From Ktedonobacterales bacterium (lineage in GTDB: Bacteria > Chloroflexota > Ktedonobacteria > Ktedonobacterales > JADMIN01): a stretch of 33,930 nucleotides of DNA. The position numbers and the translations under genes were made by a program. The notes under the pieces are model-generated. The model searched no databases and had not been told where the DNA came from. It saw nothing but the letters and a program-made list of their open reading frames with translations. The DNA lies in the NCBI GenBank assembly GCA_025935195.1, contig JAICVS010000035.1:1-33930 (forward strand), given 5' to 3'. Below, one piece after another: positions 25,319 to 33,930 of the stretch. Positions within the stretch are counted from its first letter, which is position 1, and each line of letters starts with the position of its first letter.

Positions 25319-26671
25319 ATGCGCGCCACCTTCGTCCACACCGCCGACAACCACCTCGGCTACGAGCAGTACGGCCTGAAGGAACGCTTCAACGACTTCG
25401 CCCGCGCCTTCCTCGCCGTGGTGGATGCCGCCGTCGCGCAGCGTGCCGACTGCTTCATCATCGCCGGCGACCTCTTCAACAAGCGCGCCATTGACGCCCT
25501 CACGCTGATGCAGGCGCAAGAGGGATTGCAGCGGCTCCAGGCCGCCGGCATCCCCGCCATCGCCATCGAAGGCAACCACGACCGCAGCTATTACCGCGAC
25601 GGCGTCTCGTGGCTGCAATTCCTCTGCTGGCAGAAGCTGCTGATCCTGCTCAATCCGCTGGTGGAAGACGGCGTGCCCCAGCTCACCCCCTGGGATGCCG
25701 AGGCCATGCGTGGCGCCTACTACGACCTGACCAGCGCGTCCACCGTGTCCGGCAGTGCGACCGGCGGCGAGCGGCTGCGCGTCTACGGGCTGCCGTGGTA
25801 CGGCACCAGCACAGTGCGGGTGATGGAGAACTTCGCCGGCGAGTTGGCGGCGGCGCGCGAGCGCGAGCAGGCGGAAGGTGTGACCTACCGTGTGCTGATG
25901 ATGCACACCGGCGTCGAAGGAATCGTGCCGCAGATGCACGGGCTGCCGGCGTACGAGCAGTTCCAGCCGCTGCGCGGGCTGGTGGATTACGTCGCGCTGG
26001 GGCACATCCACAAGCAGTACGTGCGCGACGAATGGCTCTACAATCCCGGCTCGACGGAGACCTGGGGTGCGGAGGAGAGCGCCTGGGAGCGCGGCTACTA
26101 CGTCGCGCGGGTGGCGACGGACGTCCCGGCGGGCGCGCCGCGGCACATCGTCGAGCATGTCATCAATCCGCGCCGGCCGTTCATCCGCCATACGCTGCGT
26201 GTAGACGGCGTGGTGGACCCGACGGCGCTGTACGAGCGGCTCGATGTGAAGGCCGCCGGCTGGGTGCGTGAGGACGTAGACAAGCTGGCCGCGTCGCCGC
26301 TGGAGCCGGTGATCGATCTCAGCCTGACGGGCGTGCTCGGCTTCGACCAGGGCGCGTATGACAAGGCACGGCTGGAAGAGATTCTGCGGCAGTACTACGA
26401 CGCGCTGACGGTGCGCATCCACGACGGCACGCGCGATACTGAGTGGGATTTGGGCGAGGAGGAGGGCGGCGACGGGCGCGACCGCTCGACCTGGCAGCAG
26501 CTCGAAGTTCACATCTTCCAGGAGCTGATCGCCCGCGACACGCGCTACACCGCCCACGCGCCCCAGTGGGCCAAGGTCTTGTCCGACCTGAAGACGATGG
26601 CCCTGGCCGGCGACGAGCCGGCCGCCATCGCGCAACACCTGCGCACGGCGCGCACCGAGCTGGCGAATTGA
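25319..26671 (+). CDS. sbcD: SbcD/Mre11-like DNA repair exonuclease
   Basis: A 450-residue calcineurin-fold nuclease for DNA double-strand-break processing. All phosphoesterase motifs are present: D10 and H12 in HTADNHLGY, D51 in AGDLFNKR, GNHD (85-88), the histidine in LMMHTGVEG and the pair in GHIHK. After the catalytic domain (about 1-290) comes a capping domain and a helical C-terminus expected to contact an SbcC/Rad50 ATPase. No sbcC is in the window after it; the next gene is convergent. The ATG at 25319 has AAAGGAG ten bases upstream. The open frame upstream to 25022 covers repeats and is not coding. Confidence 0.93.
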   Translation: MRATFVHTADNHLGYEQYGLKERFNDFARAFLAVVDAAVAQRADCFIIAGDLFNKRAIDALTLMQAQEGLQRLQAAGIPAIAIEGNHDRSYYRDGVSWLQFLCWQKLLILLNPLVEDGVPQLTPWDAEAMRGAYYDLTSASTVSGSATGGERLRVYGLPWYGTSTVRVMENFAGELAAAREREQAEGVTYRVLMMHTGVEGIVPQMHGLPAYEQFQPLRGLVDYVALGHIHKQYVRDEWLYNPGSTETWGAEESAWERGYYVARVATDVPAGAPRHIVEHVINPRRPFIRHTLRVDGVVDPTALYERLDVKAAGWVREDVDKLAASPLEPVIDLSLTGVLGFDQGAYDKARLEEILRQYYDALTVRIHDGTRDTEWDLGEEEGGDGRDRSTWQQLEVHIFQELIARDTRYTAHAPQWAKVLSDLKTMALAGDEPAAIAQHLRTARTELAN

Positions 26672-26705
26672 TTGAGCGGGGAGGGAGGCATCAAAGCATC
26701 AAGAA

Positions 26706-26739
26706 GCGCCCAGAAGGGAAGACCATCCCGACCGGGCGC
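26706..26739. terminator. Possible bidirectional terminator hairpin
   Basis: GCGCCC (26706) and GGGCGC (26739) enclose an inner GGG/CCC stem with two small internal loops. It sits in the 102-bp gap between the convergent sbcD and Dabb genes, where a shared terminator is expected. There is no T-run. Confidence 0.35.
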
Positions 26740-26773
26740 TGAAGGTCGCTGGAAGGCGCTCAAAAGCCGCGAG

Positions 26774-27079
26774 CTAGCCGCGATATTCCGATGAGCCGAC
26801 GGCGTAGCTGCCGACAGCCGTAGACTCGGCCAGCCGATGGACGAGCTGCACCGCGCGCGCGTGGCGCTGGTGGCGCACCATGTGGTTCAGCGCCTCCTCA
26901 TCCGCCAGGTCCACCACCAGCAGCGCGTGGCGATACGAGGGAGCATTGTTCGTCCCGGAGCGCACGCCCTCGACACCGGGGATGCCCAGCAACAGAACGC
27001 CCACCTCGCGCAGCGTCCGCTCGATGATCTCCCGGCTCACACCCGGCTTGACGCGCACAATGACTTCATGCCTGATCAT
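26774..27079 (-). CDS. Dabb (stress-responsive alpha/beta-barrel) domain protein
   Basis: A 101-residue protein of the dimeric alpha/beta-barrel type: IRHEVIVRVKPGVSREIIER at the start, LLGIPGVEGVRSGTNNAP, then YRHALLVVDLADEEALNHMV and the C-terminal HARAVQLVHRLAESTAVGSY. Plant and bacterial members are stress-related or act as small cyclases; no specific role can be given. It has its own plausible promoter in the gap after the cupredoxin gene. The Shine-Dalgarno match is weak. Confidence 0.88.
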   Translation of the reverse strand: MIRHEVIVRVKPGVSREIIERTLREVGVLLLGIPGVEGVRSGTNNAPSYRHALLVVDLADEEALNHMVRHQRHARAVQLVHRLAESTAVGSYAVGSSEYRG

Positions 27080-27128
27080 TCATCACACCCTGACACCTGC
27101 TCTTGCCGACACCACACGCACCTGATGT

Positions 27129-27158
27129 AAAATAGCACACCCCAGCGGCCCGGCGCAA
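27129..27158 (-). promoter_or_regulatory. Putative promoter of the Dabb gene
   Basis: Minus strand TTGCGC (27158-27153), 18 bases, TATTTT (27134-27129), about 50 bases before the ATG at 27079. The 18-base spacing matches the other promoters proposed here. Confidence 0.4.
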
Positions 27159-27191
27159 AGTGGACCGTGATGAGGAAGCGAGGAATCCGGC

Positions 27192-28064
27192 TCAGCCGGC
27201 AACGCGGATGGACATATCCATGCCGTCGTGGACGAGGCAGGTGATCGAGTAGACGCCGTCCCGCGTGAAGGTGACAGTGCTCTTCTGGCCGGGCTGGAGC
27301 GTGATGGCCTTGGGGAAGTTCATGGCGTCGGGGATGCCAGGCGTGGCCTCGCACGACTGGAGCCGTCCGCCGCAGATGATGTGGGTCTCGCTGGCGCCGA
27401 CGTTGGCAAACGTCAGCGACGCTCCACGCTTGACCGTGCAGGAGACGACAGAGAAGCTGGAGTCATCCATCTTAATCGTACTGCCGCAGGGCGTGTTAGA
27501 GGTGACGGGCGTGGGCGTCTTGATGGGCACGGGGGTAGTCGTAGGCTGCGGCCGGGCCGTGGCGGTGGGCCGGGCGGCGCTGGTCGCGCCGGGCGCGGCG
27601 GCCTTGACCGTCGCCGTGGGGGCGCGGCGCGCGGCGGCGGCGGGCGCGCCCGATGGCCGCGCATGCGTGATCGCGACGCCGAAGACGACGAGCAGCACGA
27701 GCGCGGCGGCGACGCCGCCAAGCACGGGCGGGCGCTGCCACCACGGCGGGCGAGCCTGTCCCTTGCGGCGCGAGGGGGTCAGCCGTGTGCCGCCGCTCTC
27801 GGCTGTAGCGGCCGTGGCGGGCCGGGCGGATTTGGTGGACGGAGTGGCCGATGAAGCCGGTGAGGCCAATGGTGTGGAGGGCTTCGCGGCGCGCGTGGGA
27901 GCCGTAGAGGCCGTGGAGGTGGCCTTCGCGGTCTGAGCGGGGCGGGCGGCGGACGGGCTGCCGGCGGACGGGCGGGCGGCGGTGGGGCGCGGCGACGAGC
28001 TGCCCGGCGTCTTCGATGCCTTCGACGGTGTGGCGCGGCGGTTGCCGTGGGAGGACTTCGACAT
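27192..28064 (-). CDS. Membrane-anchored cupredoxin-domain protein
   Basis: A 290-residue protein in three parts. Residues 1-110 are Ser/Thr/Ala/Pro-rich and basic (SKSSHGNRRATPSKASKTPG at the start). One transmembrane helix follows (about 113-135, VLGGVAAALVLLVVFGVAI). A Thr/Pro-rich extracellular linker then leads to a cupredoxin domain (about 200-290). Likely type 1 copper ligands are the histidine in ASETHIICGG and Cys, His and Met in SITCLVHDGMDMS. Probable role: electron transfer or copper binding outside the membrane. The ATG at 28064 has GGAGA upstream. The long basic, low-complexity cytoplasmic arm is unusual for a cupredoxin. Confidence 0.85.
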   Translation of the reverse strand: MSKSSHGNRRATPSKASKTPGSSSPRPTAARPSAGSPSAARPAQTAKATSTASTAPTRAAKPSTPLASPASSATPSTKSARPATAATAESGGTRLTPSRRKGQARPPWWQRPPVLGGVAAALVLLVVFGVAITHARPSGAPAAAARRAPTATVKAAAPGATSAARPTATARPQPTTTPVPIKTPTPVTSNTPCGSTIKMDDSSFSVVSCTVKRGASLTFANVGASETHIICGGRLQSCEATPGIPDAMNFPKAITLQPGQKSTVTFTRDGVYSITCLVHDGMDMSIRVAG

Positions 28065-28229
28065 GATGGCGCTGGTCTCCAATAGTGGGCGTTCAAAGTG
28101 AGTCGCGCAGAGAGGTGTTCCGCTGCTACTATAGCCGATGTGTCCAGCCCCATCACGACGACACCCCCACCCCATCACAGGGCGAGGGTGTCTCCGCGTG
28201 GCGTCACCCGCCAGGCGAGCGGATGCACG

Positions 28230-29039
28230 CTAGGCAGTGATAAAGGTGACGCCGGGGCCGACGTGAATGTAGCGGTAGTTGACCTTGCCGAAGCCGGCGC
28301 CACGCCAGAGGAAGTTCATCTCGCTGACCAGCACCCAGGAGCCGCCAGGGGCGACGCCGACGACCTGGGCGAAATGGCCGACGAGGTCCGCGCCCTGCAC
28401 GCCGCCAGCGAAGGCGACCGCCGCGCCCGGTGTGGGCACGCCGGAGCGATGGTAGCGGCTGCCCCAGAGGATGTCAGGTTGTGCCGGGTGCAGCACCTCC
28501 GGCCACCAGTTACACCAACCGAAGCCGGAGCGGTAGACGTAGTTGGCCGGGTTGGGCGTATAGACGTTGGCGTAGCAGCTGGGCGGGACGGTCCACTGGC
28601 TGATGTTAGGCACGAACATGGTCGCGCTCTTGCAGGGCTGGCCGGCGGTCGAATATGCCACCTGAGTGGCCGGCATAGTGGCGGGGCCTTTGCCCAGGCT
28701 GCCGGCCGGGGCGGCGGGCAGGCCAGCCTGGCGTGGCACCCAGCCAACATTGTCGGAGACGGCGGTGTTGCCGGCGTAGTGCCAGTGGGCGGTGCAGTGG
28801 AACGCGCCGCTGGACCAGCCGTAGCAGAGCCAGCCGTGATCGAGATAGTAGCCGCGCTGGTAGTGGTAGCTCAGCGTGCCCAGCGCGGGCTTCGGCGGCG
28901 ACGCAAAGCTGATATGCAGCACCTGCGTCGTAATGCCGAGGATGGCGGCCAGCAGGATCGCCACGTACGCCACCATGCGCGCCGTGCCGGGCGGCACGAC
29001 GAAGCGATCCTCACGCGGCGCCAGACTCAGATAGGCCAT
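28230..29039 (-). CDS. Membrane-anchored CHAP-domain protein (putative peptidoglycan amidase)
   Basis: A 269-residue protein with one N-terminal transmembrane helix (about 22-42, MVAYVAILLAAILGITTQVL). The C-terminal domain looks like CHAP: the candidate catalytic cysteine in SGFGWCNWWPEVLHP, a central PTPGAAVAF, the candidate histidine in LVGHFAQVVGV, and WVLVSEMNF followed by GFGKVNYRYIHV. CHAP domains cut peptidoglycan peptide bonds outside the membrane. Several further cysteines in the middle part may form disulphides. The ATG at 29039 is preceded by GGGGGAGGAG. It is followed by the cupredoxin gene in the same direction, 165 bases apart. Confidence 0.82.
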   Translation of the reverse strand: MAYLSLAPREDRFVVPPGTARMVAYVAILLAAILGITTQVLHISFASPPKPALGTLSYHYQRGYYLDHGWLCYGWSSGAFHCTAHWHYAGNTAVSDNVGWVPRQAGLPAAPAGSLGKGPATMPATQVAYSTAGQPCKSATMFVPNISQWTVPPSCYANVYTPNPANYVYRSGFGWCNWWPEVLHPAQPDILWGSRYHRSGVPTPGAAVAFAGGVQGADLVGHFAQVVGVAPGGSWVLVSEMNFLWRGAGFGKVNYRYIHVGPGVTFITA

Positions 29040-29294
29040 GTCTCACTCCTCCCCCATGTCACTTCTCACACACTCCGCCACGGCCGCTGTTCTCGCCGAG
29101 ATCGTCCTTACCCCGCGAGTGGCCGCCGGGAACGCTCCGGTCGCGTCTCCGGTGGCGGCGTTTGACGTGGGGCTACTGTACCCAAGTGGTAACGCAACAC
29201 TGAACGCTGGTAGGACTTCTGGCTTGTGCAGCAGAGGGGTGGTGATGGAAGGGGGAGAGAAGAGGGGGCAAGGAATGGCTGGCGGCTGCTACGG

Positions 29295-29669
29295 CTAGCT
29301 CTGAGCGACGTACCGGCGCACGAGGTCGAGCAGGTGGTCCAGATCGAACGGCTTGGCGAGGCAGCCATCGGCGGCGATCTCGGCGGCGCGGCCGCGCGCG
29401 TCCCGCGCGGCGGTCATCACGATGATCGGCGCGTGCGGCCCCGGTCGTTCCCGGTAGGCCGCGGCGAACGCCCAGCCGTCCATCACCGGCATTTTCATAT
29501 CCAGCAGGATGAGCTGGAGATGCTGCCGCGCCGCGCGCTCCAGCGCCTCCTGGCCGTTGCCGGCGGTCACGACGGCATAGCCCTCATCCGCCAGGAAGAG
29601 CGCGAGGGTGGACAAGATGATTTCATCGTCGTCCACGACGAGGATGGGTCGCTGGTCGTCATGTGTCAC
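29295..29669 (-). CDS. Single-domain response regulator
   Basis: A 124-residue stand-alone receiver domain. It has the acidic pocket VVDDDEIIL, the phosphoacceptor D57 in LLDMKMPVMDG, the switch threonine in IVMTAARD, and K106 in LAKPFD. There is no output domain, so it works by protein contacts or as a phosphate shuttle. The start is GTG at 29669. It is the last gene of a three-gene signalling operon, 19 bases after the receiver-kinase gene. Confidence 0.92.
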   Translation of the reverse strand: MTHDDQRPILVVDDDEIILSTLALFLADEGYAVVTAGNGQEALERAARQHLQLILLDMKMPVMDGWAFAAAYRERPGPHAPIIVMTAARDARGRAAEIAADGCLAKPFDLDHLLDLVRRYVAQS

Positions 29670-29688
29670 GTAGAGGTCTCCGCACTCG

Positions 29689-30909
29689 CTACGTCTGTGG
29701 AATAGACGCAGGCACCCGCGCCGCGACCGGCAGCGTCACCACGAAACGCGTACCGCCACCAGAGGGGAACTCCGCAGCGATCTGGCCGTCATGCAGCGCG
29801 ACGATCTGCCGGCTGATGTAAAGCCCCAGGCCGAGCCCGGAGCGATGATCCTCCGCGTGCGCCTGATAGAAGCGGCCGAAAATCTCGGCGCGCTTCTTCA
29901 GTGGTATGCCGATACCGCGGTCGCGCACGGCGAGGCGGACATGCTCGGCGTCGGCGCGGCCCACCTCGACATCAATCTGGCCGCCGTCCGGGCTGTATTT
30001 GATGGCGTTGTCGAGCAGGTTGCTCATCACCTGCTCGATCCCCACCGGATCGACCTCGGCAATAAGGCTGGGGTCGGCGGCCAGGACGATGATATGTTTG
30101 CTCGTGCGCGCGCGGAAGGCGGCGACGAGCCGCTCGGCCAGGTCCGCCAGATCGGTCGCCGTCCGCTCCGGCGGCCGCGGATCGCGGTCGAGCCGCGAGA
30201 CATCGAGCAGTTGGCCGATCAGGCGGGTGAGCCGGTCAGCCTGCTGGTCAATCGTGCGCAGCCCGTCGCTGAGCCAGGAGGGACCGCGCACGTCGCCCTT
30301 CTGCAGCTTCCGGGCGAGAATCTGTGCCATGGCCCGCAGACCCGTCACCGGCGTCTTCAGCTCGTGGGCTGCCACAGAGAGGAAGTCGTCACGCACCTGG
30401 GTCGCGGCCTCCGCCGCGAGGCGGGCCTCACGCTCGCGTGCGGTCGCCGCCTCCAGCGCGGCGGTGCGCTCCTCGACACGCCGCTCCAGCTCGCGATTGA
30501 GCTGCTCCAATTGCCGCGTCGTACGAAAGAGATCGGCGAAGGCGCTCACTTTAGCGCGCAGAATTTCAGGGATGACCGGGACGGGAATGTAGTCCACCGC
30601 GCCGACTTCGTAGCCTTTGAGCCGGTCGAGATCGGTCAGGCGCACGGCCGAGACGAAGATGATGGCCGTCTTCGCGTAGCGGGGGTGTTGGCGGATCATC
30701 GCCGCCAGCTCGAACCCGTCAATCTCCGGCATGCTCACGTCCATCAAGACGATCGCGATCTCGGTCTTGAGGAGGTGTTCCAGGGCTTCTCGCCCTGAGG
30801 TCGCCTTGATCAGGCGCACATCCAGGTCGGCAAGGATAGCCTCATAGCTGAGCAGCTTGGATGGCTGATCATCCACCATGAGGATGTTGACCGTGTCGCT
30901 TGTGCTCAT
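29689..30909 (-). CDS. Response regulator-histidine kinase fusion
   Basis: A 406-residue cytosolic protein. An N-terminal receiver domain (residues 7-125) has D57 in VLMDVSMPEIDG. A coiled coil follows (about 130-172). The HisKA domain has H182 in AAHELKTPVTG, and the HATPase domain (about 265-395) has N-box SNLLDNAIKYSPDGG and ATP loops RDRGIGIP and SGLGLGLYI. The conserved receiver lysine before the Pro is replaced: the sequence is VDYIPVPVIPEIL instead of the usual xKP. This may alter phosphorylation switching. It lies 52 bases after the poly-HAMP kinase gene and 19 before the response regulator gene. The ATG at 30909 has GGAGAG upstream. Confidence 0.93.
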   Translation of the reverse strand: MSTSDTVNILMVDDQPSKLLSYEAILADLDVRLIKATSGREALEHLLKTEIAIVLMDVSMPEIDGFELAAMIRQHPRYAKTAIIFVSAVRLTDLDRLKGYEVGAVDYIPVPVIPEILRAKVSAFADLFRTTRQLEQLNRELERRVEERTAALEAATAREREARLAAEAATQVRDDFLSVAAHELKTPVTGLRAMAQILARKLQKGDVRGPSWLSDGLRTIDQQADRLTRLIGQLLDVSRLDRDPRPPERTATDLADLAERLVAAFRARTSKHIIVLAADPSLIAEVDPVGIEQVMSNLLDNAIKYSPDGGQIDVEVGRADAEHVRLAVRDRGIGIPLKKRAEIFGRFYQAHAEDHRSGLGLGLYISRQIVALHDGQIAAEFPSGGGTRFVVTLPVAARVPASIPQT

Positions 30910-30961
30910 AACCTACTCTCCGGACACAGGACGAGTCCGCGGCAAAGGGAACACCTCGCTT

Positions 30962-33930
30962 CTAACGATGCAGCCACATGCGCAGCGCCGACAAGAGCTG
31001 CTCGGTGTTGACCGGCTTGGCGAGATAATCGGAAGCGCCGGCTTCCAGGCACTTCTCGCGGTCGCCTTTCATCGCCTTCGCGGTCAGGGCGATGATCGGC
31101 AGCCGCTGGAAGGACGGATCCTGACGGATCACCTGCATGGTCTCATATCCGTCCATCTCCGGCATCATGATATCCATCAGCACAATCGCCAGGTCGGGGG
31201 TCGCTTCGAGCATCGCGATCGCCTCGCGGCCGGTGCCGGCGGTCAGCACGGTCATGCCGCGCCGCTCCAGCACGCTGCTAAGCGCGAAGATGTTGCGTAC
31301 GTCGTCGTCCACCACCAGCACCTTCTTGCCCACCAGGTCGTCGTCGGAGCTATGCAGGCGATCAAGCAGTTGTTGCTTCTCCGGCGGCAGCTCGGCGACC
31401 ACGCGATGCAGGAACAACGCCGTCTCATCCAGCAGCCGTTCGGGCGACTCAACCCCCTTGACCACGACGCTGCGGGCCAGCATGTGCAGCTGCGCGTCCT
31501 CCTCCGGCGAGAGTTGCTTGCCGGTGAAGACGACGACCGGCACATCGTGGAGCGCCTCGTCGTCGCGGATGCGCTCCAACACCTCGAACCCGGACATGTC
31601 CGGCAGCCGCAGGTCGAGCACGACGCAGTCGAACCCGCGCTCGCGCAGGGCGTCGAGGGCTTGCGCGCCTGTGTCGGCGGTGGAGATTTCGATGTCGTCG
31701 TGGCCAAGCAGCTCGATGATGCTCAACCGCTCGGCCGCGTTGTCCTCCACCACCAGCAGCCGCTTACGGCTGGCGGCCGCATAGTCCTTGATGCGAGAGA
31801 GCGCGGCTTCGAGGCCCTCAGTGGTAGTGGGCTTGGTCATGAAGGTGAACGCGCCGCGCGCCAGGCCGTGTTGCCGGTCTTCGTCCATCGTCACGATCTG
31901 GACGGGGATGTGGCGCGTGGCGGGATCCTGCTTGAGCTGGCTGAGCACCGTCCAGCCGAGCATATCCGGCAGGAACACGTCCAGCGAGACGGCGGTCGGG
32001 TGGAACTCGCGCGCCAACGCGAGGGCATCCAGGCCGCGCGCCGCCACCAGCACCTTGAACCCTTTCTCATGGGCAAGCTCGACGAGGACGCGGGCATAGT
32101 AGGGGTCATCTTCGATGATCAGCAGAATAGCGTCGCCGGCGCGCAGCGTGTCGCGGTCGTCCGGGATGGGGATCAGCTCGGTCGGGCGATCTAGGAGCCG
32201 CACAGCAGCCAGCGCGCCAGACTGCCGAGCGGGTGTGCCCGTGGGCGCTGGCGCGACCGCGCCATCCGCTGTCACCACGCCCCCGGAGGCGGATGGGCCG
32301 ACGTAGGTCTGCGGCAAGTAGAGGATAAAGGTGCTGCCGACACCAGGTACGCTGCGGAGCTGAATCTCGCCACCCAGCAGGTTGGCAAGCTCACGGCTGA
32401 TCGCCAACCCCAGCCCGGTGCCGCCGAAGCGGCGGTTGGTGCTGGCTTCGGCCTGCTGGAACGCCTCGAAGATGATCTTCTGCTTTTCGGGCGGGATGCC
32501 GATGCCCGTGTCGGAGACCTCGAAGGCCACCACGCCGGCCACCCCTTTGAGGATGGGATGCTCGCTGCTCCAGCCCCCGGCGGCGGCGGAGACGTTCAGG
32601 CGGACGCCGCCCTGCTCTGTGAACTTGAAAGCGTTGGAGAGCAGGTTCTTGAGCACCTGCTGCAAGCGCTTGGAGTCGGTCGTGATGCTGCGATCGAGCG
32701 TCGGATCGAGACTGAGCTCGAACGCCAGGTCGCGCGCGTCCGCCTCGTGGCGGAACGGCCGGCCGACGGCCTCGAGCAGGTCGCTGAAGAAGATGTCCTC
32801 TGCCTCGACGCTGACGGTGCCCGACTCGATCTTGGACAGGTCGAGAATGTCGCTGATCAGGTTCAGCAAATCCGTTCCCGCGCCGTGAATGGTGCGCGCG
32901 AATTCGACTTGCTTGGGGGTTAAGTTGTGATCGGGGTTCTCACCGAGCTGCTGTCCGAGAACCAGAATGGAGTTCAACGGAGTTCGCAGCTCGTGTGACA
33001 TGTTCGCCAGGAACTCCGACTTGTACTTGGAAGTGAGCGCCAGCTCTTTGGCTTTCTCTTCCACCGCACGTCGGGCTTGCTCGATTTCCTGGTTCTTGCG
33101 TTCCACTTCGACGTTCTGTTCGGCAAGCTGTTGCGCTTTCTGCGCCAGCTGCTCGTTCGTCGTCTGCAACTCCTTCTGTTGCGCCTGAAGCTCGGCCGCC
33201 AACTGCTGCGACTGCTTGAGCAGGCCTTCGGTCTGCATCGTCGCTTCGATACTGTTCAGAACGATGCCGATGCTGGCCGTGAGCTGTTCCAGGAAGGCGA
33301 GTTGCGAAGCCGTGAACGCGCTCAGAGAAGCCAGTTCAATCACCGCCTTCACCCGATCCTCGAAGAGTACGGGCAGCACAATTACGTTTCGCGGGACCGA
33401 TCGGAACAATCCGGAACTGATCGGCACCGTCTTGTCAGGCAAGTCTGAAATCAGCATGCGCCGCTTTTCTGCGGCCACCTGCCCGATGAGGCCCTGGCCC
33501 AGACCGACTCGCCGCAGGTGGCCGGTTTCCGCATCATCTGCGAATGCGGATAGCAGCACCATGCCGGCGCTCTCTTCGGTTTCCATCTGGTAAATCACGC
33601 CTTGCTGCGCATTCACCAGCGGAGCCAGTTCGGAAAGCAACATACGGCCTACGGTCGCCAGATCGCGTTGTCCCTGCAACATGCCCGTGAACCGCGCCAG
33701 GTTGGTCTTCAGCCAATCCTGCTCGGTATTGCGGTCGGTCGTGAGACGGAGGTTGTCGATCATCGTGTTGATGTTGTCCTTCAGATCGGCAACTTCGCCG
33801 CTGGCTTCCACCTGAATCGACCGCGTGAGGTCGCCCTTGGTGACGGCTGTCGCAACTTCTGCGATCGCGCGGACCTGGTTGGTGAGGTTATCGGCCAGCA
33901 GGTTGACGTTTCCAGTGAGATCTTTCCACG
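30962..33930 (-). CDS. Hybrid sensor histidine kinase with HAMP, GAF and three receiver domains (N-terminus cut)
   Basis: 988 residues are visible; the frame is open to the window edge. Visible residues 1-65 are part of a HAMP array ([20 protein letters not shown], then [19 protein letters not shown]), as in group III Nik1-like kinases. About 75-235 is a GAF domain, and 235-300 a coiled coil. The HisKA domain has H312 in [11 protein letters not shown] and the HATPase domain N432, with DTGIGIP and GGTGLGLA. Three receiver domains follow, with D650, D772 and D919. The second ends SVVVKGVES where KP is expected; the third is canonical (DYLAKPVN). Such proteins often sense osmotic or cell-wall stress. 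It is the first visible gene of the operon. Confidence 0.95.
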   Translation of the reverse strand, partial: WKDLTGNVNLLADNLTNQVRAIAEVATAVTKGDLTRSIQVEASGEVADLKDNINTMIDNLRLTTDRNTEQDWLKTNLARFTGMLQGQRDLATVGRMLLSELAPLVNAQQGVIYQMETEESAGMVLLSAFADDAETGHLRRVGLGQGLIGQVAAEKRRMLISDLPDKTVPISSGLFRSVPRNVIVLPVLFEDRVKAVIELASLSAFTASQLAFLEQLTASIGIVLNSIEATMQTEGLLKQSQQLAAELQAQQKELQTTNEQLAQKAQQLAEQNVEVERKNQEIEQARRAVEEKAKELALTSKYKSEFLANMSHELRTPLNSILVLGQQLGENPDHNLTPKQVEFARTIHGAGTDLLNLISDILDLSKIESGTVSVEAEDIFFSDLLEAVGRPFRHEADARDLAFELSLDPTLDRSITTDSKRLQQVLKNLLSNAFKFTEQGGVRLNVSAAAGGWSSEHPILKGVAGVVAFEVSDTGIGIPPEKQKIIFEAFQQAEASTNRRFGGTGLGLAISRELANLLGGEIQLRSVPGVGSTFILYLPQTYVGPSASGGVVTADGAVAPAPTGTPARQSGALAAVRLLDRPTELIPIPDDRDTLRAGDAILLIIEDDPYYARVLVELAHEKGFKVLVAARGLDALALAREFHPTAVSLDVFLPDMLGWTVLSQLKQDPATRHIPVQIVTMDEDRQHGLARGAFTFMTKPTTTEGLEAALSRIKDYAAASRKRLLVVEDNAAERLSIIELLGHDDIEISTADTGAQALDALRERGFDCVVLDLRLPDMSGFEVLERIRDDEALHDVPVVVFTGKQLSPEEDAQLHMLARSVVVKGVESPERLLDETALFLHRVVAELPPEKQQLLDRLHSSDDDLVGKKVLVVDDDVRNIFALSSVLERRGMTVLTAGTGREAIAMLEATPDLAIVLMDIMMPEMDGYETMQVIRQDPSFQRLPIIALTAKAMKGDREKCLEAGASDYLAKPVNTEQLLSALRMWLHR

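Noticed and set aside
25292-26638. 448-residue open frame on the minus strand
   Set aside because: Antisense to sbcD, biased composition, no recognisable motif.
30878-32194. 438-residue open frame on the plus strand
   Set aside because: Antisense to the hybrid kinase operon; no ribosome binding site or family similarity.

Overview
The window is a GC-rich, densely packed bacterial chromosomal segment with short intergenic gaps. It suggests a Chloroflexota-like (possibly Ktedonobacteria or a related lineage) or similar GC-rich environmental bacterium. The hints are an F420-type LLM oxidoreductase, a Ser/Thr kinase with an FHA domain, a poly-HAMP hybrid kinase, a DUF2071 protein and a CHAP protein together with high GC. 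No rRNA or other phylogenetic marker is present, so this placement is inference.

Left part (1-9.4 kb): the minus-strand guaA (GMP synthase) runs off the left edge. Next comes a two-gene nucleotidyltransferase/partner module (2030-2978, minus) that looks like a toxin-antitoxin or defence pair. A fused LeuC-LeuD-type aconitase-superfamily enzyme follows (3176-5197), then a RelE/ParE-type toxin-antitoxin pair with a clear palindromic operator (5335-5897), a convergent PD-(D/E)XK-like nuclease (5904-6641), enolase, a DDAH-like amidinohydrolase, and a frameshifted ribbon-helix-helix antitoxin.

Middle (9.4-18.2 kb): a small secreted protein, a membrane-anchored beta-propeller-like protein, a kinase/zinc-ribbon/FHA protein, an LLM-class oxidoreductase, a JAMM (M67) metallopeptidase with a DNA tandem repeat near its start, and a DUF2071 protein. 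Then comes a decayed IS200/IS605-type tnpB whose two remnants lie on either side of an intact Imm-5-like immunity-protein gene (16101-17357). A minus-strand aquaporin closes this part.

Right part (18.3-33.9 kb): an S9 prolyl oligopeptidase, a HAMP-containing membrane protein, a queuosine-salvage protein, a frameshifted zinc ribbon, an orphan Dam-type DNA adenine methylase and an SbcD/Mre11-like nuclease without SbcC. Intergenic gaps between 20.4 and 25.2 kb carry five copies of a structured repeat. The 794-bp gap before sbcD also holds a 14-bp tandem array, a good sigma70-like promoter and a dense cluster of TTGCC-type motifs with an 18-bp perfect inverted repeat. After sbcD come a Dabb protein, a membrane-anchored cupredoxin and a CHAP protein. 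A minus-strand signalling operon ends the window: poly-HAMP/GAF hybrid kinase with three receiver domains, then a receiver-kinase protein, then a single-domain response regulator. The first gene of this operon is cut by the right edge.

No tRNA, rRNA or CRISPR array was recognised. The least ordinary parts are the tnpB/Imm-5 locus, the structured repeat family, and the dam-sbcD intergenic region.
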